64,000 nucleotides of DNA from Amycolatopsis nivea (GTDB lineage: Bacteria; Actinomycetota; Actinomycetes; Mycobacteriales; Pseudonocardiaceae), in the NCBI RefSeq assembly GCF_004522235.1, contig NZ_SDLT01000010.1:127948-191947 (forward strand), in the 5' to 3' direction. Under the pieces are notes generated by a model. The model worked only from the letters and a program-made list of their open reading frames with translations, was not told the origin of the DNA and did no database searches. Positions 24,850-34,028 of the stretch are shown here, piece by piece (within the stretch, counting starts at the first letter, position 1; each line of letters starts with the position of its first letter). The translations under genes and the position numbers were made by a program.

Positions 24850-26177
24850 GAGGCCCCCTCGGTCGGATCCAGTGTCGCAGCCGGGATCGCGGGCAGGCGC
24901 GCCGAGATCGCGGTGCCGCCGCCCGGTTCGGATTCGACGTGCAGGGTGCCGGCGAGGCGTTCGGCGCGCCGCCGCATGCCGGGCAGGCCGTGCCCGCCTT
25001 CCGCCGACGGCGGCGCGGGCGGGTGCGCGGGATCGAAGCCGACGCCGTCGTCGCGCGCGTCGAGAGTCACCTCGTCGCCCATGTACGACAGGGTGATCCC
25101 GGCTCGGCTGGCCCGCGCGTGTTTGGCCACATTGGACAGTGCTTCCTGGGTGATCCGCAGCAGGCTGGCTTCCAGCTCCGGATGCAGCGGGACGGCGGTC
25201 CCGGTGGTCGAGAATTCCGCGGGCACGCCGGTGCGTTCGCTCCACAGCCGCGCGACCTCGGCGAGCGCTTCGGGCAGCGTCGCGGTTTCGAGCGGCTCCG
25301 GGCGCAGCGCGGCGACCGAACGCCGGGCCGCGGTGAGGTTTTCCCGGGCGAGCTGGGTGGCCGCGGCGAGGTGGCGTTCCCATTCGGCCGTGTCGCCGCG
25401 GGCTTGGGCGGCGGCTTCGAGCTGGGTGATGATCCCGGTGAATCCCTGCGCGAGCGTGTCGTGGATTTCCTGGCTCAGCCGCTGCCGCTCGTCGAGCACG
25501 CCCGCCTCGCGCGCCTGCGTGAGCAGTTGCCGCTGCAGCCCGCGGTTCTCCGCCTCGGCCGCCGCCAGCTGGTCGAGCATCCGCTTGCGTTCGGCGTTCT
25601 GCCTGCCCACGGCGGCGAAGACCGCGCCGCCGCCGCTGATCGCCGCGGTCTGCACGGTCACCAGCGCGATCCAGATTCCCGGCGAGTCCGACAGCGCGTG
25701 GATCGGCCCGCCGAGCGTCATGGTGTTGATCAGCAGCGACGTGATGCCGATGCCGAGCACGGCCAGCACCATCGGCTTCATCCGCATCGCGGCGAAGAAC
25801 GCGTAGATCATGAAGATGACGAAGTACGTTTCGCGCGCTTCGAGGATCGCGCCGAACGTGACGGCCCCGGCGAACGCCACCGCGGCGGTCACCGGGTGAT
25901 CGCGGAGCTTCGGGCTGAGCACGACGGTCGTCAGCAGCAGCCAGACCGCGGCGCCGGCGGCGATCAGCAGGGTGCCCGTCCGGTAGTCGCTCGTCCGGCC
26001 GCTGCCCAGCACGGTGAGCAGGACGGAGACCGCCAGCAGGAGCCACGCAAGCACGGTCTCGGCCTGGCTGAACCACCGGTGCCACCGCACCGGCGTCCTT
26101 TCTTTCCACCCCACCGCCGGAGGCGTCAGCGAGCCCCGCCAGTCGAGTTTGACCCCCCGGAGGTCTTCGAGCCTCAC
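24846..26177 (-). CDS. NarL-type sensor histidine kinase (HisKA_3)
   Basis: 443 residues from GTG 26177, which overlaps the GT39 stop (GTGA). The N-terminal half holds about five or six TM helices (40-180) with no large extracytoplasmic domain, so it likely senses at or within the membrane. A short coiled coil (193-225) leads to the HisKA_3 box ERQRLSQEIHDTLAQGF with phosphorylated H239, then HATPase (ITQEALSNVAKHARAS, DDGVGFDP, GHGLPGMRRRAERL). Its cognate regulator is the next gene. An envelope-stress (LiaS/VraS-like) sensor is a reasonable inference. Confidence 0.93.
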   Translation of the reverse strand: MRLEDLRGVKLDWRGSLTPPAVGWKERTPVRWHRWFSQAETVLAWLLLAVSVLLTVLGSGRTSDYRTGTLLIAAGAAVWLLLTTVVLSPKLRDHPVTAAVAFAGAVTFGAILEARETYFVIFMIYAFFAAMRMKPMVLAVLGIGITSLLINTMTLGGPIHALSDSPGIWIALVTVQTAAISGGGAVFAAVGRQNAERKRMLDQLAAAEAENRGLQRQLLTQAREAGVLDERQRLSQEIHDTLAQGFTGIITQLEAAAQARGDTAEWERHLAAATQLARENLTAARRSVAALRPEPLETATLPEALAEVARLWSERTGVPAEFSTTGTAVPLHPELEASLLRITQEALSNVAKHARASRAGITLSYMGDEVTLDARDDGVGFDPAHPPAPPSAEGGHGLPGMRRRAERLAGTLHVESEPGGGTAISARLPAIPAATLDPTEGAS

Positions 26178-27700
26178 GCCTTGAGGTCCTTCAGCTGCGG
26201 CCAGATCCCGGCCCAGGAGCCGATCCGGCCCTCGAGCAGCCAGATCGGCATGTGCCGGCTGGAATTCGGGACGCCGAGCCGGTTGTCGACCTCGCCGACG
26301 ACGCGCGCGGACCGGAAATGGGCGGCCAGCTTCGCCGGTTCGCGGCCGACGAACAGCACGGTGTCGGCGTTGTCGTTCGGGCGGCCGAAGTACCAGAATC
26401 CGCGGCTCGCGCTGTACGCCTCGGGCAAGCCCTGCTCAGGCCCGTAGCGGCCGAGCGCGCCTGCTTGCCAGTACCCGCCGGTGACGAGCGCGGTGCGGGT
26501 CCGTTCCTCCGGCGGCAGCGCGCGGTACTGCTTGGCGACGGACGCGGCCAGGTCCGGCCAGCCGTATTCCTCCATCGCGTACGCCGGGCGCGGCGCGGTC
26601 GGATGCTCGACCAGCCACTGCTCGGGCCACACCGGGAGCGCGTAGGGCAGGCTGTAGAGCGCGGAGAGGACGAACAGCGGCCACGTCGGGACCCAGCGCC
26701 ACCACAACGCGGGCCGCCGGTCCTGCAGGTGCACCGCGGCGGCTGCCCACAGGATGCCGAAAGTGCCCGCGGCGTAATAGAACCGGCCGTTGCCGATCAG
26801 GAAGATCGCGAAGACTCCGAGCGCGGTCCAGCCGAGGAACCGGTACGCGCGCAGCCGGGCGCTGCCGAGCAGCACAGCCAGCCCGTACAGCACGCCCAGC
26901 GCGCCGATGACCAGACCGGCTCCGGCGAGCAGCGCGGGCACGAACATCGCCCGGCCGCCCGCTTCCTCGACCTCGCGCGAGACCGCGTCGCCCATGCCCA
27001 GCTGCGGCCAGCCGTTCGCGGCTTGCCACAGCAAGGTCGGCACGCACGCGACCGCGGCGATCGCCGCGCCGGCCCACAGTTTGGGGCGGCGCAACAGGTC
27101 CCGCGGCCCGAACACGAGCGCGGTGATCGCGGTGACCGCCCAGAACCCGCCGATCAGGAACTTCACGTTGAGCCCGACCGCCGTCGCGACGCCGAGCCAC
27201 AGCAGCAGGTTGTCGTCGCGGGTGCGGATCCAGCGCACCAGCAGCCACAGCACGATCGTCCACAGCAGCGGGTCCACAGTGGACGTCGCGAGGTAGTGGC
27301 CGCTGCCGACGAACTGCCCGCAGATCGCGTACGCCGCGGCGGCGCGGGTCTGCGCCTTGCGTTCGCCGCCCATTTCGCGGGCGATGAGCGCGGTGAACAC
27401 CACGCCCGCGGCGGTCGCCAGGATCGCCGGGATCCGGAACACGACGAGCGAGCCCGGCGCGACCGTGTTCGCCAGCCAGGCGAGGAACGGCAGCACGGGC
27501 GGCTGGTCCGCGTAGCCCCACGCGAGGTGCTTGCCCGCGGCGAGGAAGTACAGCTCGTCGCCGAAGTAGCCGTAGCGGCCGGCGGTGGCGAGGAGTACGG
27601 CGGCGGTCCCCGCGGCGAGCAGGAAGACCGGCCGCCGGGCGAACCCGGCGAGGGCGCGGCCGGGCGTGCTCGGTGCGGTGGCCGTGGTCACGGCATCCAT
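26174..27700 (-). CDS. GT39/ArnT-like membrane glycosyltransferase (copy 1)
   Basis: 508 residues with about 11-12 TM helices. The first periplasmic loop carries the acidic motif of PMT/ArnT-type GT-C enzymes (GRYGYFGDELYFLAAGKHLAWGY), and HYLATSTVDPLLWT is a second conserved loop. It is predicted to move a sugar from a polyprenyl-phosphate donor to an acceptor outside the membrane. ATG 27700 (MDAVTTATAP) follows GGAG. It shares many blocks with the next gene upstream and is a tandem duplicate. It lies between a transporter and a two-component system, suggesting cell-envelope modification. Confidence 0.88.
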   Translation of the reverse strand: MDAVTTATAPSTPGRALAGFARRPVFLLAAGTAAVLLATAGRYGYFGDELYFLAAGKHLAWGYADQPPVLPFLAWLANTVAPGSLVVFRIPAILATAAGVVFTALIAREMGGERKAQTRAAAAYAICGQFVGSGHYLATSTVDPLLWTIVLWLLVRWIRTRDDNLLLWLGVATAVGLNVKFLIGGFWAVTAITALVFGPRDLLRRPKLWAGAAIAAVACVPTLLWQAANGWPQLGMGDAVSREVEEAGGRAMFVPALLAGAGLVIGALGVLYGLAVLLGSARLRAYRFLGWTALGVFAIFLIGNGRFYYAAGTFGILWAAAAVHLQDRRPALWWRWVPTWPLFVLSALYSLPYALPVWPEQWLVEHPTAPRPAYAMEEYGWPDLAASVAKQYRALPPEERTRTALVTGGYWQAGALGRYGPEQGLPEAYSASRGFWYFGRPNDNADTVLFVGREPAKLAAHFRSARVVGEVDNRLGVPNSSRHMPIWLLEGRIGSWAGIWPQLKDLKA

Positions 27701-27786
27701 CCTGCTCCCTGTCGGCGAATCGGGGGCTGGCCTCGCCCGCACCCTACGGGCGAGGCCGTCCGCCGTCCCACTGCGGGTGCCGCCGG

Positions 27787-29301
27787 TCAAGTCCCGGTGT
27801 TCGCCAGCTCGGGCCAGATTTCCGCCCACGGCCGCAGCCGCGCCGTGGCCAGCCACATCGGGGTGCCGTCGAGCACACTCGGCTTCGCGTTCCCGGTCGT
27901 GACCGCGCCGACCGGCTCGAGGTGGGCGAAGCGCCCGAGCAACGGCCGGGGATCGGCCCCGACGAACAGGACGTCGCGCGCCGAATCGGGCGGGACGGCC
28001 AGCGTCGCGTACCCGCGGTTCGGGCTGGTCGGCTCGGGCAGGCCCAGGTCGGGGCCGTAGCGGTCGAGCGCGCTCGCCGTCCAGTAGGTCTCGCCGACGA
28101 TCGCGGTGTGTGCCGGGTCGGGCACGCCGCGGAACGCCTTGGCGACCGACTGCGCGGCTTCCGGCCAGCCGACTTCACCGAAGGAGAAGGCGGGCGTCGG
28201 CAGCGACGGGTTCTTCTCGACCCAGGAGTGCGGCCAGACCGGCAGCGCGGCGGGCAGCATCAGCAGCGCGGAGAGCACGAAGACCGGCCACGTCGGGATC
28301 CAGCGCCACCACCGCGCCGCCTGCCCGTTCTCGAGCTCCACCGCCGCGACCGCCCAGCACGGCGCGAACATGCCCGCGATGTAGTACGAACGGCCGTTCA
28401 CCGCGATGAACACCACCGCCAGCGCGAGCGTCGTCCAGGCGAGGAAGCGGTAGGCGCGGAACCGCGGCGAACGCAGCAGCCGCCACAGGCCGTAGCCGAG
28501 CAGCACGAGCCCGATCGGGACGCCGGCGAGCAGCAGCACCTGCGGGATCCAGGTCAGCCGCCCGCCCCAGGACTGGCCGACCTCGTGCGAGATCGCCGCG
28601 CCCATGCCCAGCTGCGGCCAGCCGTGCTGGGCCTGCCACACGAGCGTCGGCACCAGCGCCAGCGCGGCGATCGCGGCCCCGGCCCACAGCAGCGGGCGGC
28701 GCAGCAGGTCGCGCGGGCCGCAGATCAGCAACGCGATCCCGGCGACGATCCAGAAGCCGCCGATCAGGAACTTCACGTACAACGCGAACGCGGTGACGAT
28801 CCCGGCCCACAGCAGCAGGCCGTCGCGCCGGGTCCGGATCCAGCGGACGAGCAGCCAGAGCAGGACGGTCCAGAGGAACGGGTCGAGCGTCGAGGTCGCC
28901 AGGTAGTGGCCGCTGGCGACGAACTGGGTGCAGGCGGCGAAGGTCGCGGCGGTGATCGCCTGCGCGCGGGTGCGCCCGCCGAGTTCGCGGGCGACGAGCG
29001 CGGCGAACACGACGCCGGCGAGCATCGCCAGCATCGCCGGGAGCCGCAGGACGAACAGCGAATCCGGCGCGATCGCGTCCATCGCGCGGGCGAGCAGCGG
29101 CAGCAGTGGCGGCTGGTCCACGTAGCCCCAGGCCAGATGCCGTCCGGCGGCGAGGAAGTACAGCTCGTCGCCGAAGTAGCCGTAGTTGTTCGCGGTGAGC
29201 GCCATCGGCACCGCCATCAGGGCGGCGATGCCGAACACCGGCATCCGGGCGAACGGCGCGACCGAGCGGGCTGTCGTGGCTTCTTCCTGTGTCGTGGTCA
29301 T
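27787..29301 (-). CDS. GT39/ArnT-like membrane glycosyltransferase (copy 2)
   Basis: 504 residues, a paralogue of the adjacent copy: shared NYGYFGDELYFLAAGRHLAW, DQPPLLP, HYLATSTLDPFLWT and YVKFLIGGFW blocks, and similar C-terminal soluble tail. About 11-12 TM helices with the GT-C acidic motif in the first loop. ATG 29301 is 5 bp after the ABC permease stop, so it is in the exporter operon. Donor and acceptor are unknown; arabinose- or mannose-type lipid-linked donors are plausible. Confidence 0.88.
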   Translation of the reverse strand: MTTTQEEATTARSVAPFARMPVFGIAALMAVPMALTANNYGYFGDELYFLAAGRHLAWGYVDQPPLLPLLARAMDAIAPDSLFVLRLPAMLAMLAGVVFAALVARELGGRTRAQAITAATFAACTQFVASGHYLATSTLDPFLWTVLLWLLVRWIRTRRDGLLLWAGIVTAFALYVKFLIGGFWIVAGIALLICGPRDLLRRPLLWAGAAIAALALVPTLVWQAQHGWPQLGMGAAISHEVGQSWGGRLTWIPQVLLLAGVPIGLVLLGYGLWRLLRSPRFRAYRFLAWTTLALAVVFIAVNGRSYYIAGMFAPCWAVAAVELENGQAARWWRWIPTWPVFVLSALLMLPAALPVWPHSWVEKNPSLPTPAFSFGEVGWPEAAQSVAKAFRGVPDPAHTAIVGETYWTASALDRYGPDLGLPEPTSPNRGYATLAVPPDSARDVLFVGADPRPLLGRFAHLEPVGAVTTGNAKPSVLDGTPMWLATARLRPWAEIWPELANTGT

Positions 29302-29306
29302 CGCGC

Positions 29307-30044
29307 TCACTCCCAGCGGAAGAATCGGGCGGCGAGCGTCGAGCACACGATGGCGAACACTGCGAGGGCCACCATCGGCAGCCAGTGCGGCGCGTGTCCG
29401 GCGGCGGTGTCGCGCAGGCTGCCGAGCGTCGCACCGAGCGGCAGGACGTCAGCGATGTGCTGCAGCACCGGGGACAGTTGCTCCTTCGGCACCCAGACGC
29501 CGCCGAGCGCGAGCATCGGGAAGAACACCGCCGCGCCGATCCCGTTCGCCGCGCGGGCGCTCGGGACGAACGCGGCGAGCAGCGTGCCCATCGAGAACAG
29601 CGACACCGCGCCGAGCAGCGTGACCGCGAGGAAGCCGCCCGGATTCTTCGGCAGGGCCATGCCGAGCGCGATCGTGCCCACCCCCACGACGAGCACGATC
29701 GCGACCACGGCGCTGGCGAGGTTCACCAGCAGTTGCGCGGCGAGCAGCCGCGACGGCGGCATCGGGCTGGCGGCCAGCCGCTTCAGGACCCCCTTCTCCC
29801 GGTGCGAGGCCATCGCGGCCGGCAGCAGGTACACCGCGAGCATGCCGAGCAGGAGCGCCACCGCCATCGGCGCGATCACCGTGGCCAGCGGCGACTCGCC
29901 GCCGTACTGGGCGCTCGGCTCGCGCGACCCCGGCATCAGCCCGAACACCAGCAGCAGCGCCAGCGGGATCCCGAGCACCGCGGCGGGCGCGCCCGGGTCG
30001 CGGAGGAAGATCTTCGCCTCGGCGACGGTCAGCTTCGAGAGCAT
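29307..30044 (-). CDS. ABC-2-type transporter permease
   Basis: 245 residues with six TM helices and the ABC-2 loop REKGVLKRLAASPMPPSRLLAAQLL. It starts 13 bp after the ATPase gene, and the pair resembles DrrAB-type drug or lipid exporters. The short C-terminal helix ends VCSTLAARFFRWE. The substrate is unknown; placement with two glycosyltransferases and a sensor kinase suggests an envelope component or antibiotic. Confidence 0.92.
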   Translation of the reverse strand: MLSKLTVAEAKIFLRDPGAPAAVLGIPLALLLVFGLMPGSREPSAQYGGESPLATVIAPMAVALLLGMLAVYLLPAAMASHREKGVLKRLAASPMPPSRLLAAQLLVNLASAVVAIVLVVGVGTIALGMALPKNPGGFLAVTLLGAVSLFSMGTLLAAFVPSARAANGIGAAVFFPMLALGGVWVPKEQLSPVLQHIADVLPLGATLGSLRDTAAGHAPHWLPMVALAVFAIVCSTLAARFFRWE

Positions 30045-30057
30045 TTCCAGGTCCCCC

Positions 30058-30963
30058 TCAGTCCAGTTTCCGGCCGGTCAGCGCGACGAACGCGTCGTCG
30101 AGGCTGGCCTGCTCCACCCGCAGATCCCCCGCGACGACGCCGGTGCGGGCGAGGAACGACGTCACCGCCTGCAGCGCGCCGTCGCCTCCGGTCACCACGA
30201 GGTGCGCGCCGTTCCGCTCGACCTTCCGCACGCTCGGCAGCCCGGCCAGCGCCTGCGGGTCCACCGGCGCGGACGGGCGGAACCGGATGCGCTGCTCGCC
30301 GCCGACCCGGCCGACCAGCCCCGCCGGGGTGTCGGTCGCGACGACGCGCCCGGCGTCGATCACCGCGATCCGGTCGCACAGCCGTTCCGCCTCCTCCATG
30401 AAGTGCGTGACGAGCACGACCGTCACGCCTTCCGCGCGGACGGCTTCGACGAGGTCCCAGGTGTCGCGGCGGGCCTGCGGGTCGAGACCGGTGGTCAGTT
30501 CGTCGAGCACCACCACCTCGGGGCTGCCGATCAGCGCGAGCGCGATCGACACGCGCTGCTGCTGGCCGCCGGAAAGCTTGCGGTAGAAGGTGTTCCGCTG
30601 TTCGGTGAGCCCGAGCAGGCCCATCAGCCGCGCCGGATCGGCCGGCGTGCGGTACATCGCGGCGAACAGGTCGAGCACCTCGCGGACGCGCAACCGGTCG
30701 GGCAGCCGGCTTTCCTGCAACTGGACGCCGAGGCGCTGGCGCAGTTCGCGGACGTCGCGCCGCGGGTCGAGCCCGAGCACCGAAACGGTGCCGCCGTCGG
30801 GGGAGCGCAGGCCCTCGACGCATTCCACCGTGGTGGTCTTGCCCGCGCCGTTCGGGCCGAGGATCCCGAAGATCTCGCCCTGCTCGACGGTGAACGAAAC
30901 GTCTTCCACAGCGGTCTTCTCGCGATAGCGTTTATGGAGGTTCCGCACCTCGATGACCGGCAT
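30058..30963 (-). CDS. ABC transporter ATP-binding protein (DrrA-like)
   Basis: 301 residues. Walker A GPNGAGKTTT, Q-loop LQESRL, signature LSGGQQQR, Walker B VVVLDELTTGLDP and the switch His VLVTHFMEEAERL are all intact, followed by a DrrA/CcmA-type C-terminal extension (ASLDDAFVALTGRKLD). ATG 30963 follows GAGAGGGG. First gene of the exporter/GT39/two-component operon running to 24223. Confidence 0.95.
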   Translation of the reverse strand: MPVIEVRNLHKRYREKTAVEDVSFTVEQGEIFGILGPNGAGKTTTVECVEGLRSPDGGTVSVLGLDPRRDVRELRQRLGVQLQESRLPDRLRVREVLDLFAAMYRTPADPARLMGLLGLTEQRNTFYRKLSGGQQQRVSIALALIGSPEVVVLDELTTGLDPQARRDTWDLVEAVRAEGVTVVLVTHFMEEAERLCDRIAVIDAGRVVATDTPAGLVGRVGGEQRIRFRPSAPVDPQALAGLPSVRKVERNGAHLVVTGGDGALQAVTSFLARTGVVAGDLRVEQASLDDAFVALTGRKLD

Positions 30964-31034
30964 TGCCTGGGAGTCCCCTCTCGAATCGCAGCGGTTGCTG
31001 CCTTCGAGAATCCCGGCCGGAGCGGCCGATCGGA

Positions 31035-31790
31035 TCAGCGGAACGGCGCGACTTCCGGTCCACCGGCTGTCCGCCGCGCATCCACCGATCGGTGGATGCG
31101 GAAGTAGATCATCGGGTTGTCGCGCCCGGTGTGCACGGTGCTGTCGACGCCGAGTTCGCGCCTGAGTTCGTCGAGGCAAGCGTACGCGTGTTTCGCGCGG
31201 GCGCGTGCCGCGGTGAAGTACGGGGTCTGCGTTTTTTCCAGCCAGCGCACCACTTCAGTGCCTTCGGTGAACGGCAGCGGGGTGGCGCGGTGGAACACGT
31301 CGTGCACGCTCACCGCGGCGTCGATTTTCGGGAAGACGTCGGAGAGGTACCACCTCGCGAAGCGCGCGCCGTGGTCGGCGTCGATGAAGAGATAGTCCAC
31401 ATCGGACAGCACCGTGCCGGCGAGGGTGCGCGCGTCGCCCTGGCGGAACTCCCAGCGGCCCTTCGCCAGCGCGTGCGGGACCGTCTTGGTGGCGTTGCCG
31501 ATGAGGTCGATCGTGGTCAGCTTGCCGGTGCCGTTGTCCGCGAGCGCGCGAAGGATCCAGCTCGTCGACCACCCGTGCAGCGAACCGATCTCCACGACTT
31601 TCTCCGGGCGCAGGTGCCGCAGGAGCAGGTAGGTGATCTCCGCCTCGACGTCGTCCAGTTGCGTCTTCATCGCCGGATGCGCGTTGCGGTGCGCCCGCTG
31701 AGCGTCCTTCGCGGCACGCAACGCTTCGGTGTGTTCGCGGTACAGCGAGCGGACGAGGTCGAGCGTCACCTGGTGTGCGGTTCGTTCCAT
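31035..31790 (-). CDS. Class I SAM-dependent methyltransferase (Methyltransf_24/CmcI-like)
   Basis: 251 residues. SAM-binding motif I is VVEIGSLHGWST; the acidic strand ends are TTIDLIG and FIDADHGARFARWYL, the usual Asp-rich motif of this O-methyltransferase-like group. The likely start ATG 31790 has CACGAT (31798-31803, minus strand) 7 nt upstream, a weaker leaderless -10. It is 71 bp upstream of the ABC exporter operon on the same strand and could be co-transcribed. The substrate is unknown. Confidence 0.82.
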   Translation of the reverse strand: MERTAHQVTLDLVRSLYREHTEALRAAKDAQRAHRNAHPAMKTQLDDVEAEITYLLLRHLRPEKVVEIGSLHGWSTSWILRALADNGTGKLTTIDLIGNATKTVPHALAKGRWEFRQGDARTLAGTVLSDVDYLFIDADHGARFARWYLSDVFPKIDAAVSVHDVFHRATPLPFTEGTEVVRWLEKTQTPYFTAARARAKHAYACLDELRRELGVDSTVHTGRDNPMIYFRIHRSVDARRTAGGPEVAPFR

Positions 31791-31870
31791 GCCGCTGATC
31801 GTGGCCGGGCGAGCCGCCCCGGGTAATCCGGCTGACCGCCGGGCGGGGGAGGGGAATCCCCCGTTCCCGG

Positions 31871-32389
31871 TTAGGGATGCCTGCGCCAGCCGAGCGTCAT
31901 GTCCTTTGTGGACAGCCAGGCGGCGAGGTCGTATCCGTGCGCGGCGAGGCCCTCGACGGCGGAGTAGGCGACTTCGAGCGCGTACTCGCCGTCTTGCTGC
32001 GAGAGCAGGTTCCCGGCGACGGCGGCGAGCAGTTCGTCGGTGTCGATCACCCGGACCGAGATCTTGTCCTTGAGCACGAGGTCGAGGTAGAGGTCGGTCG
32101 CGACCCAGCGCGGGCCGTCGCGGTGCACGCGCACGACGTCGAGGTAGAAGTCCTGGTCGCGTTCGTGGCCGGGGCTGAACCAGAAGTCGGTGATCCGCAG
32201 CCCGAGTCCCGGCAGCAGCCAGGACTCGAGGTAGTGGAACTGCGCCCGCCCCGGCGCCGGGCGCGCCAGGTACAGGCCGAACGGCTCCTCGCGGAACTCG
32301 TCCACGTCGCGGCGGATGCCCTTGTTGTCGATGTTCACGCGGGCGGCCGGGTCGAACCTCTCGACCTTGGGCGGGTGCAGATCGGTCAT
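31871..32389 (-). CDS. DUF402-domain protein
   Basis: 172 residues matching the DUF402 beta-barrel family (FHYLESWLLPGLGLRITDFWF, DFYLDVVRVHRDG, WVATDLYLDLVLK). Some relatives are nucleoside di/triphosphate phosphatases. The position between coaE and uvrB fits Rv1632c. ATG 32389 has CAGGAT (32396-32401, minus strand) 6 nt upstream. Function in this organism is unknown. Confidence 0.85.
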   Translation of the reverse strand: MTDLHPPKVERFDPAARVNIDNKGIRRDVDEFREEPFGLYLARPAPGRAQFHYLESWLLPGLGLRITDFWFSPGHERDQDFYLDVVRVHRDGPRWVATDLYLDLVLKDKISVRVIDTDELLAAVAGNLLSQQDGEYALEVAYSAVEGLAAHGYDLAAWLSTKDMTLGWRRHP

Positions 32390-32503
32390 CCGCCCATCCT
32401 GCCTTGCCCGCGCCCTTCGCGAGAATCGCCGGAACCCGGGTCAGGGGTCCGGCCGGCGGGCTAAAGTTCGCGGGTCATTCGGTTCTCCTGGGGGTACGCG
32501 CAC

Positions 32504-33916
32504 TTGTTCGGGATCATCAGACCCTGCCGGCACCGGCTGGCCGGCCGGCTGCACGCGGACTGGATGGCGCACCTGTGCGGCCTCTGCCTCGCGCTGCGCG
32601 ACCAGCACGGGCAGTTCGCCCGCGTCGTGACGAACTACGACGCGCTGATCGTGTCGGCGCTGGTCGAGGCGCAGACGCCGAGCGGACCCCGGCGGGCCGC
32701 GGGACCGTGCCCGCTGCGGTCGATGCGCCCGGCGTCGGTCGCGGTCGGCGACGGAGCCCGGCTTGCCGCGGCGGTGTCGCTGGTGCTGGCCTCGGCGAAG
32801 GTGGACGACCACGTCGCCGACCGGGACGGCGCTTTCGCCCGGCGTCCGGTCGCCGGTGCGGCACGGCTCGTCGCCCGACGCTGGGCCGCGCAGGGCGGCC
32901 GGACGGGTGCGGACATCGGCTTCGACACCGCGGTCCTGACCGAAGCGGTCGGCCGCCAGGGCGAGCTGGAACGCGCGATGCGCGCCGGGGACTCGCCGTT
33001 GCTGGCGACCGAACCGGCTGAGCTGGCTTCGTCCGCGGCGTTCGCGCAGACCGCGGTGATCGCCGGACGCCCGGGCAACCGCGCACCTCTCGCCGAGGCC
33101 GGACGGCTGTTCGGCCGGGTGGCCCACCTGCTCGACGCGGTGGAGGACCTGGCCGCGGATGCCGCGTCCGGGTCCTGGAATCCGTTGCTGGCCACGGGAA
33201 CCGCGCTGGACGAGGCCCACCGGCTGTGCTCGGACGCGGTGCTCGGGGTCGAGCTGGCGTTGCGCGAGGCCGAGTTCACCGATTCGGCGTTGGTGCACGC
33301 GTTGCTGGTGCACGAGCTGCGGCAGGCGGTGCGGCGGGCGTTCGGGCATCACCACCTGCACGGCCAGCAGCCGCCGCCCGGGTGGATCGGGCCGGGGCCG
33401 ACGCCGCAGCAGTCGCCTTACGGACCGGGGCCCGGGCAGCCGGGGATGCCCGCGTCGTGGCCGCCGCCGGGGACGCCCGCGTACGGGCCGCCGCCGGGAA
33501 CGCCTGCGTACGGGCCGCCGCCCGGCTACGGGGCTCCGGTGCCTGGGTACGGACCTGCGGGCATGCCCGGATCCGGCGGTCCTCCCGGACCTGGTGGGCC
33601 GGGCGGTCCTGGCGGCCCGGGTGGTCCAGGTGGGCCCGGTGGCCCGGACGGTCCCGAGCCGCCGGAAGGCGGGGATTCGCTGGACGGCAAGGGCGGCGGC
33701 TGCTGGGTGCCGAAGTTCGCCGTCCCGCCGAAACGCCGGAACTTCTTCGCGGGCTGCGCGATCGCGACGTACATGTGCTGCTCCTGCCAGTTCTGCTGCC
33801 GCGACCCGTACCCGGGCCCCTGGAGCGGCGAACCGAACAGCGGCAGCTGCGACTGCTGCGATTGCGGCGGATGCGACTGCGATTGCTGCGGCGGGTGCGA
33901 CTGCTGCAGCTGCTGA
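32504..33916 (+). CDS. DUF5685-family protein with collagen-like linker and Cys-rich tail
   Basis: 470 residues from a TTG start that gives the family N terminus [15 protein letters not shown] lies 9 nt upstream and TAAAGT (32462-32467) is a likely -10. Residues 1-285 are the helical DUF5685 domain with conserved C8, C25 and C28. About 290-388 is a Pro/Gly linker with PAYGPPPGT repeats and then a run of GPG/GGP collagen-like triplets. The last 73 residues contain 19 cysteines in CC, CDC and CxxC clusters, ending DCCSC. The tail looks like a metal-binding or metallothionein-like module. No signal peptide. The function of DUF5685 is not known. Confidence 0.85.
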   Translation: MFGIIRPCRHRLAGRLHADWMAHLCGLCLALRDQHGQFARVVTNYDALIVSALVEAQTPSGPRRAAGPCPLRSMRPASVAVGDGARLAAAVSLVLASAKVDDHVADRDGAFARRPVAGAARLVARRWAAQGGRTGADIGFDTAVLTEAVGRQGELERAMRAGDSPLLATEPAELASSAAFAQTAVIAGRPGNRAPLAEAGRLFGRVAHLLDAVEDLAADAASGSWNPLLATGTALDEAHRLCSDAVLGVELALREAEFTDSALVHALLVHELRQAVRRAFGHHHLHGQQPPPGWIGPGPTPQQSPYGPGPGQPGMPASWPPPGTPAYGPPPGTPAYGPPPGYGAPVPGYGPAGMPGSGGPPGPGGPGGPGGPGGPGGPGGPDGPEPPEGGDSLDGKGGGCWVPKFAVPPKRRNFFAGCAIATYMCCSCQFCCRDPYPGPWSGEPNSGSCDCCDCGGCDCDCCGGCDCCSC

Positions 33917-34015
33917 GCCGTCCGCGGGGTCCCCGCACCGCCGTCCGGGGAGCCCGCGAGGACGACAGATCCCCAGCTCAGCGGGGCCGTCGCGGAAATT
34001 GTCGGTGCCCCGGCC

Positions 34016-34021
34016 TACCCT
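34016..34021 (+). promoter_or_regulatory. Leaderless -10 box (TACCCT) for uvrB
   Basis: TACCCT, 7 nt, then GTG 34029. It fixes the uvrB start well inside a longer in-frame ORF. Confidence 0.6.
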
Positions 34022-34028
34022 GGTTCCC

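Noticed and set aside
33159-34028. N-terminal extension of uvrB
   Set aside because: It overlaps the DUF5685 gene, is low-complexity, and UvrB homologues start near GTG 34029, which has a leaderless promoter.
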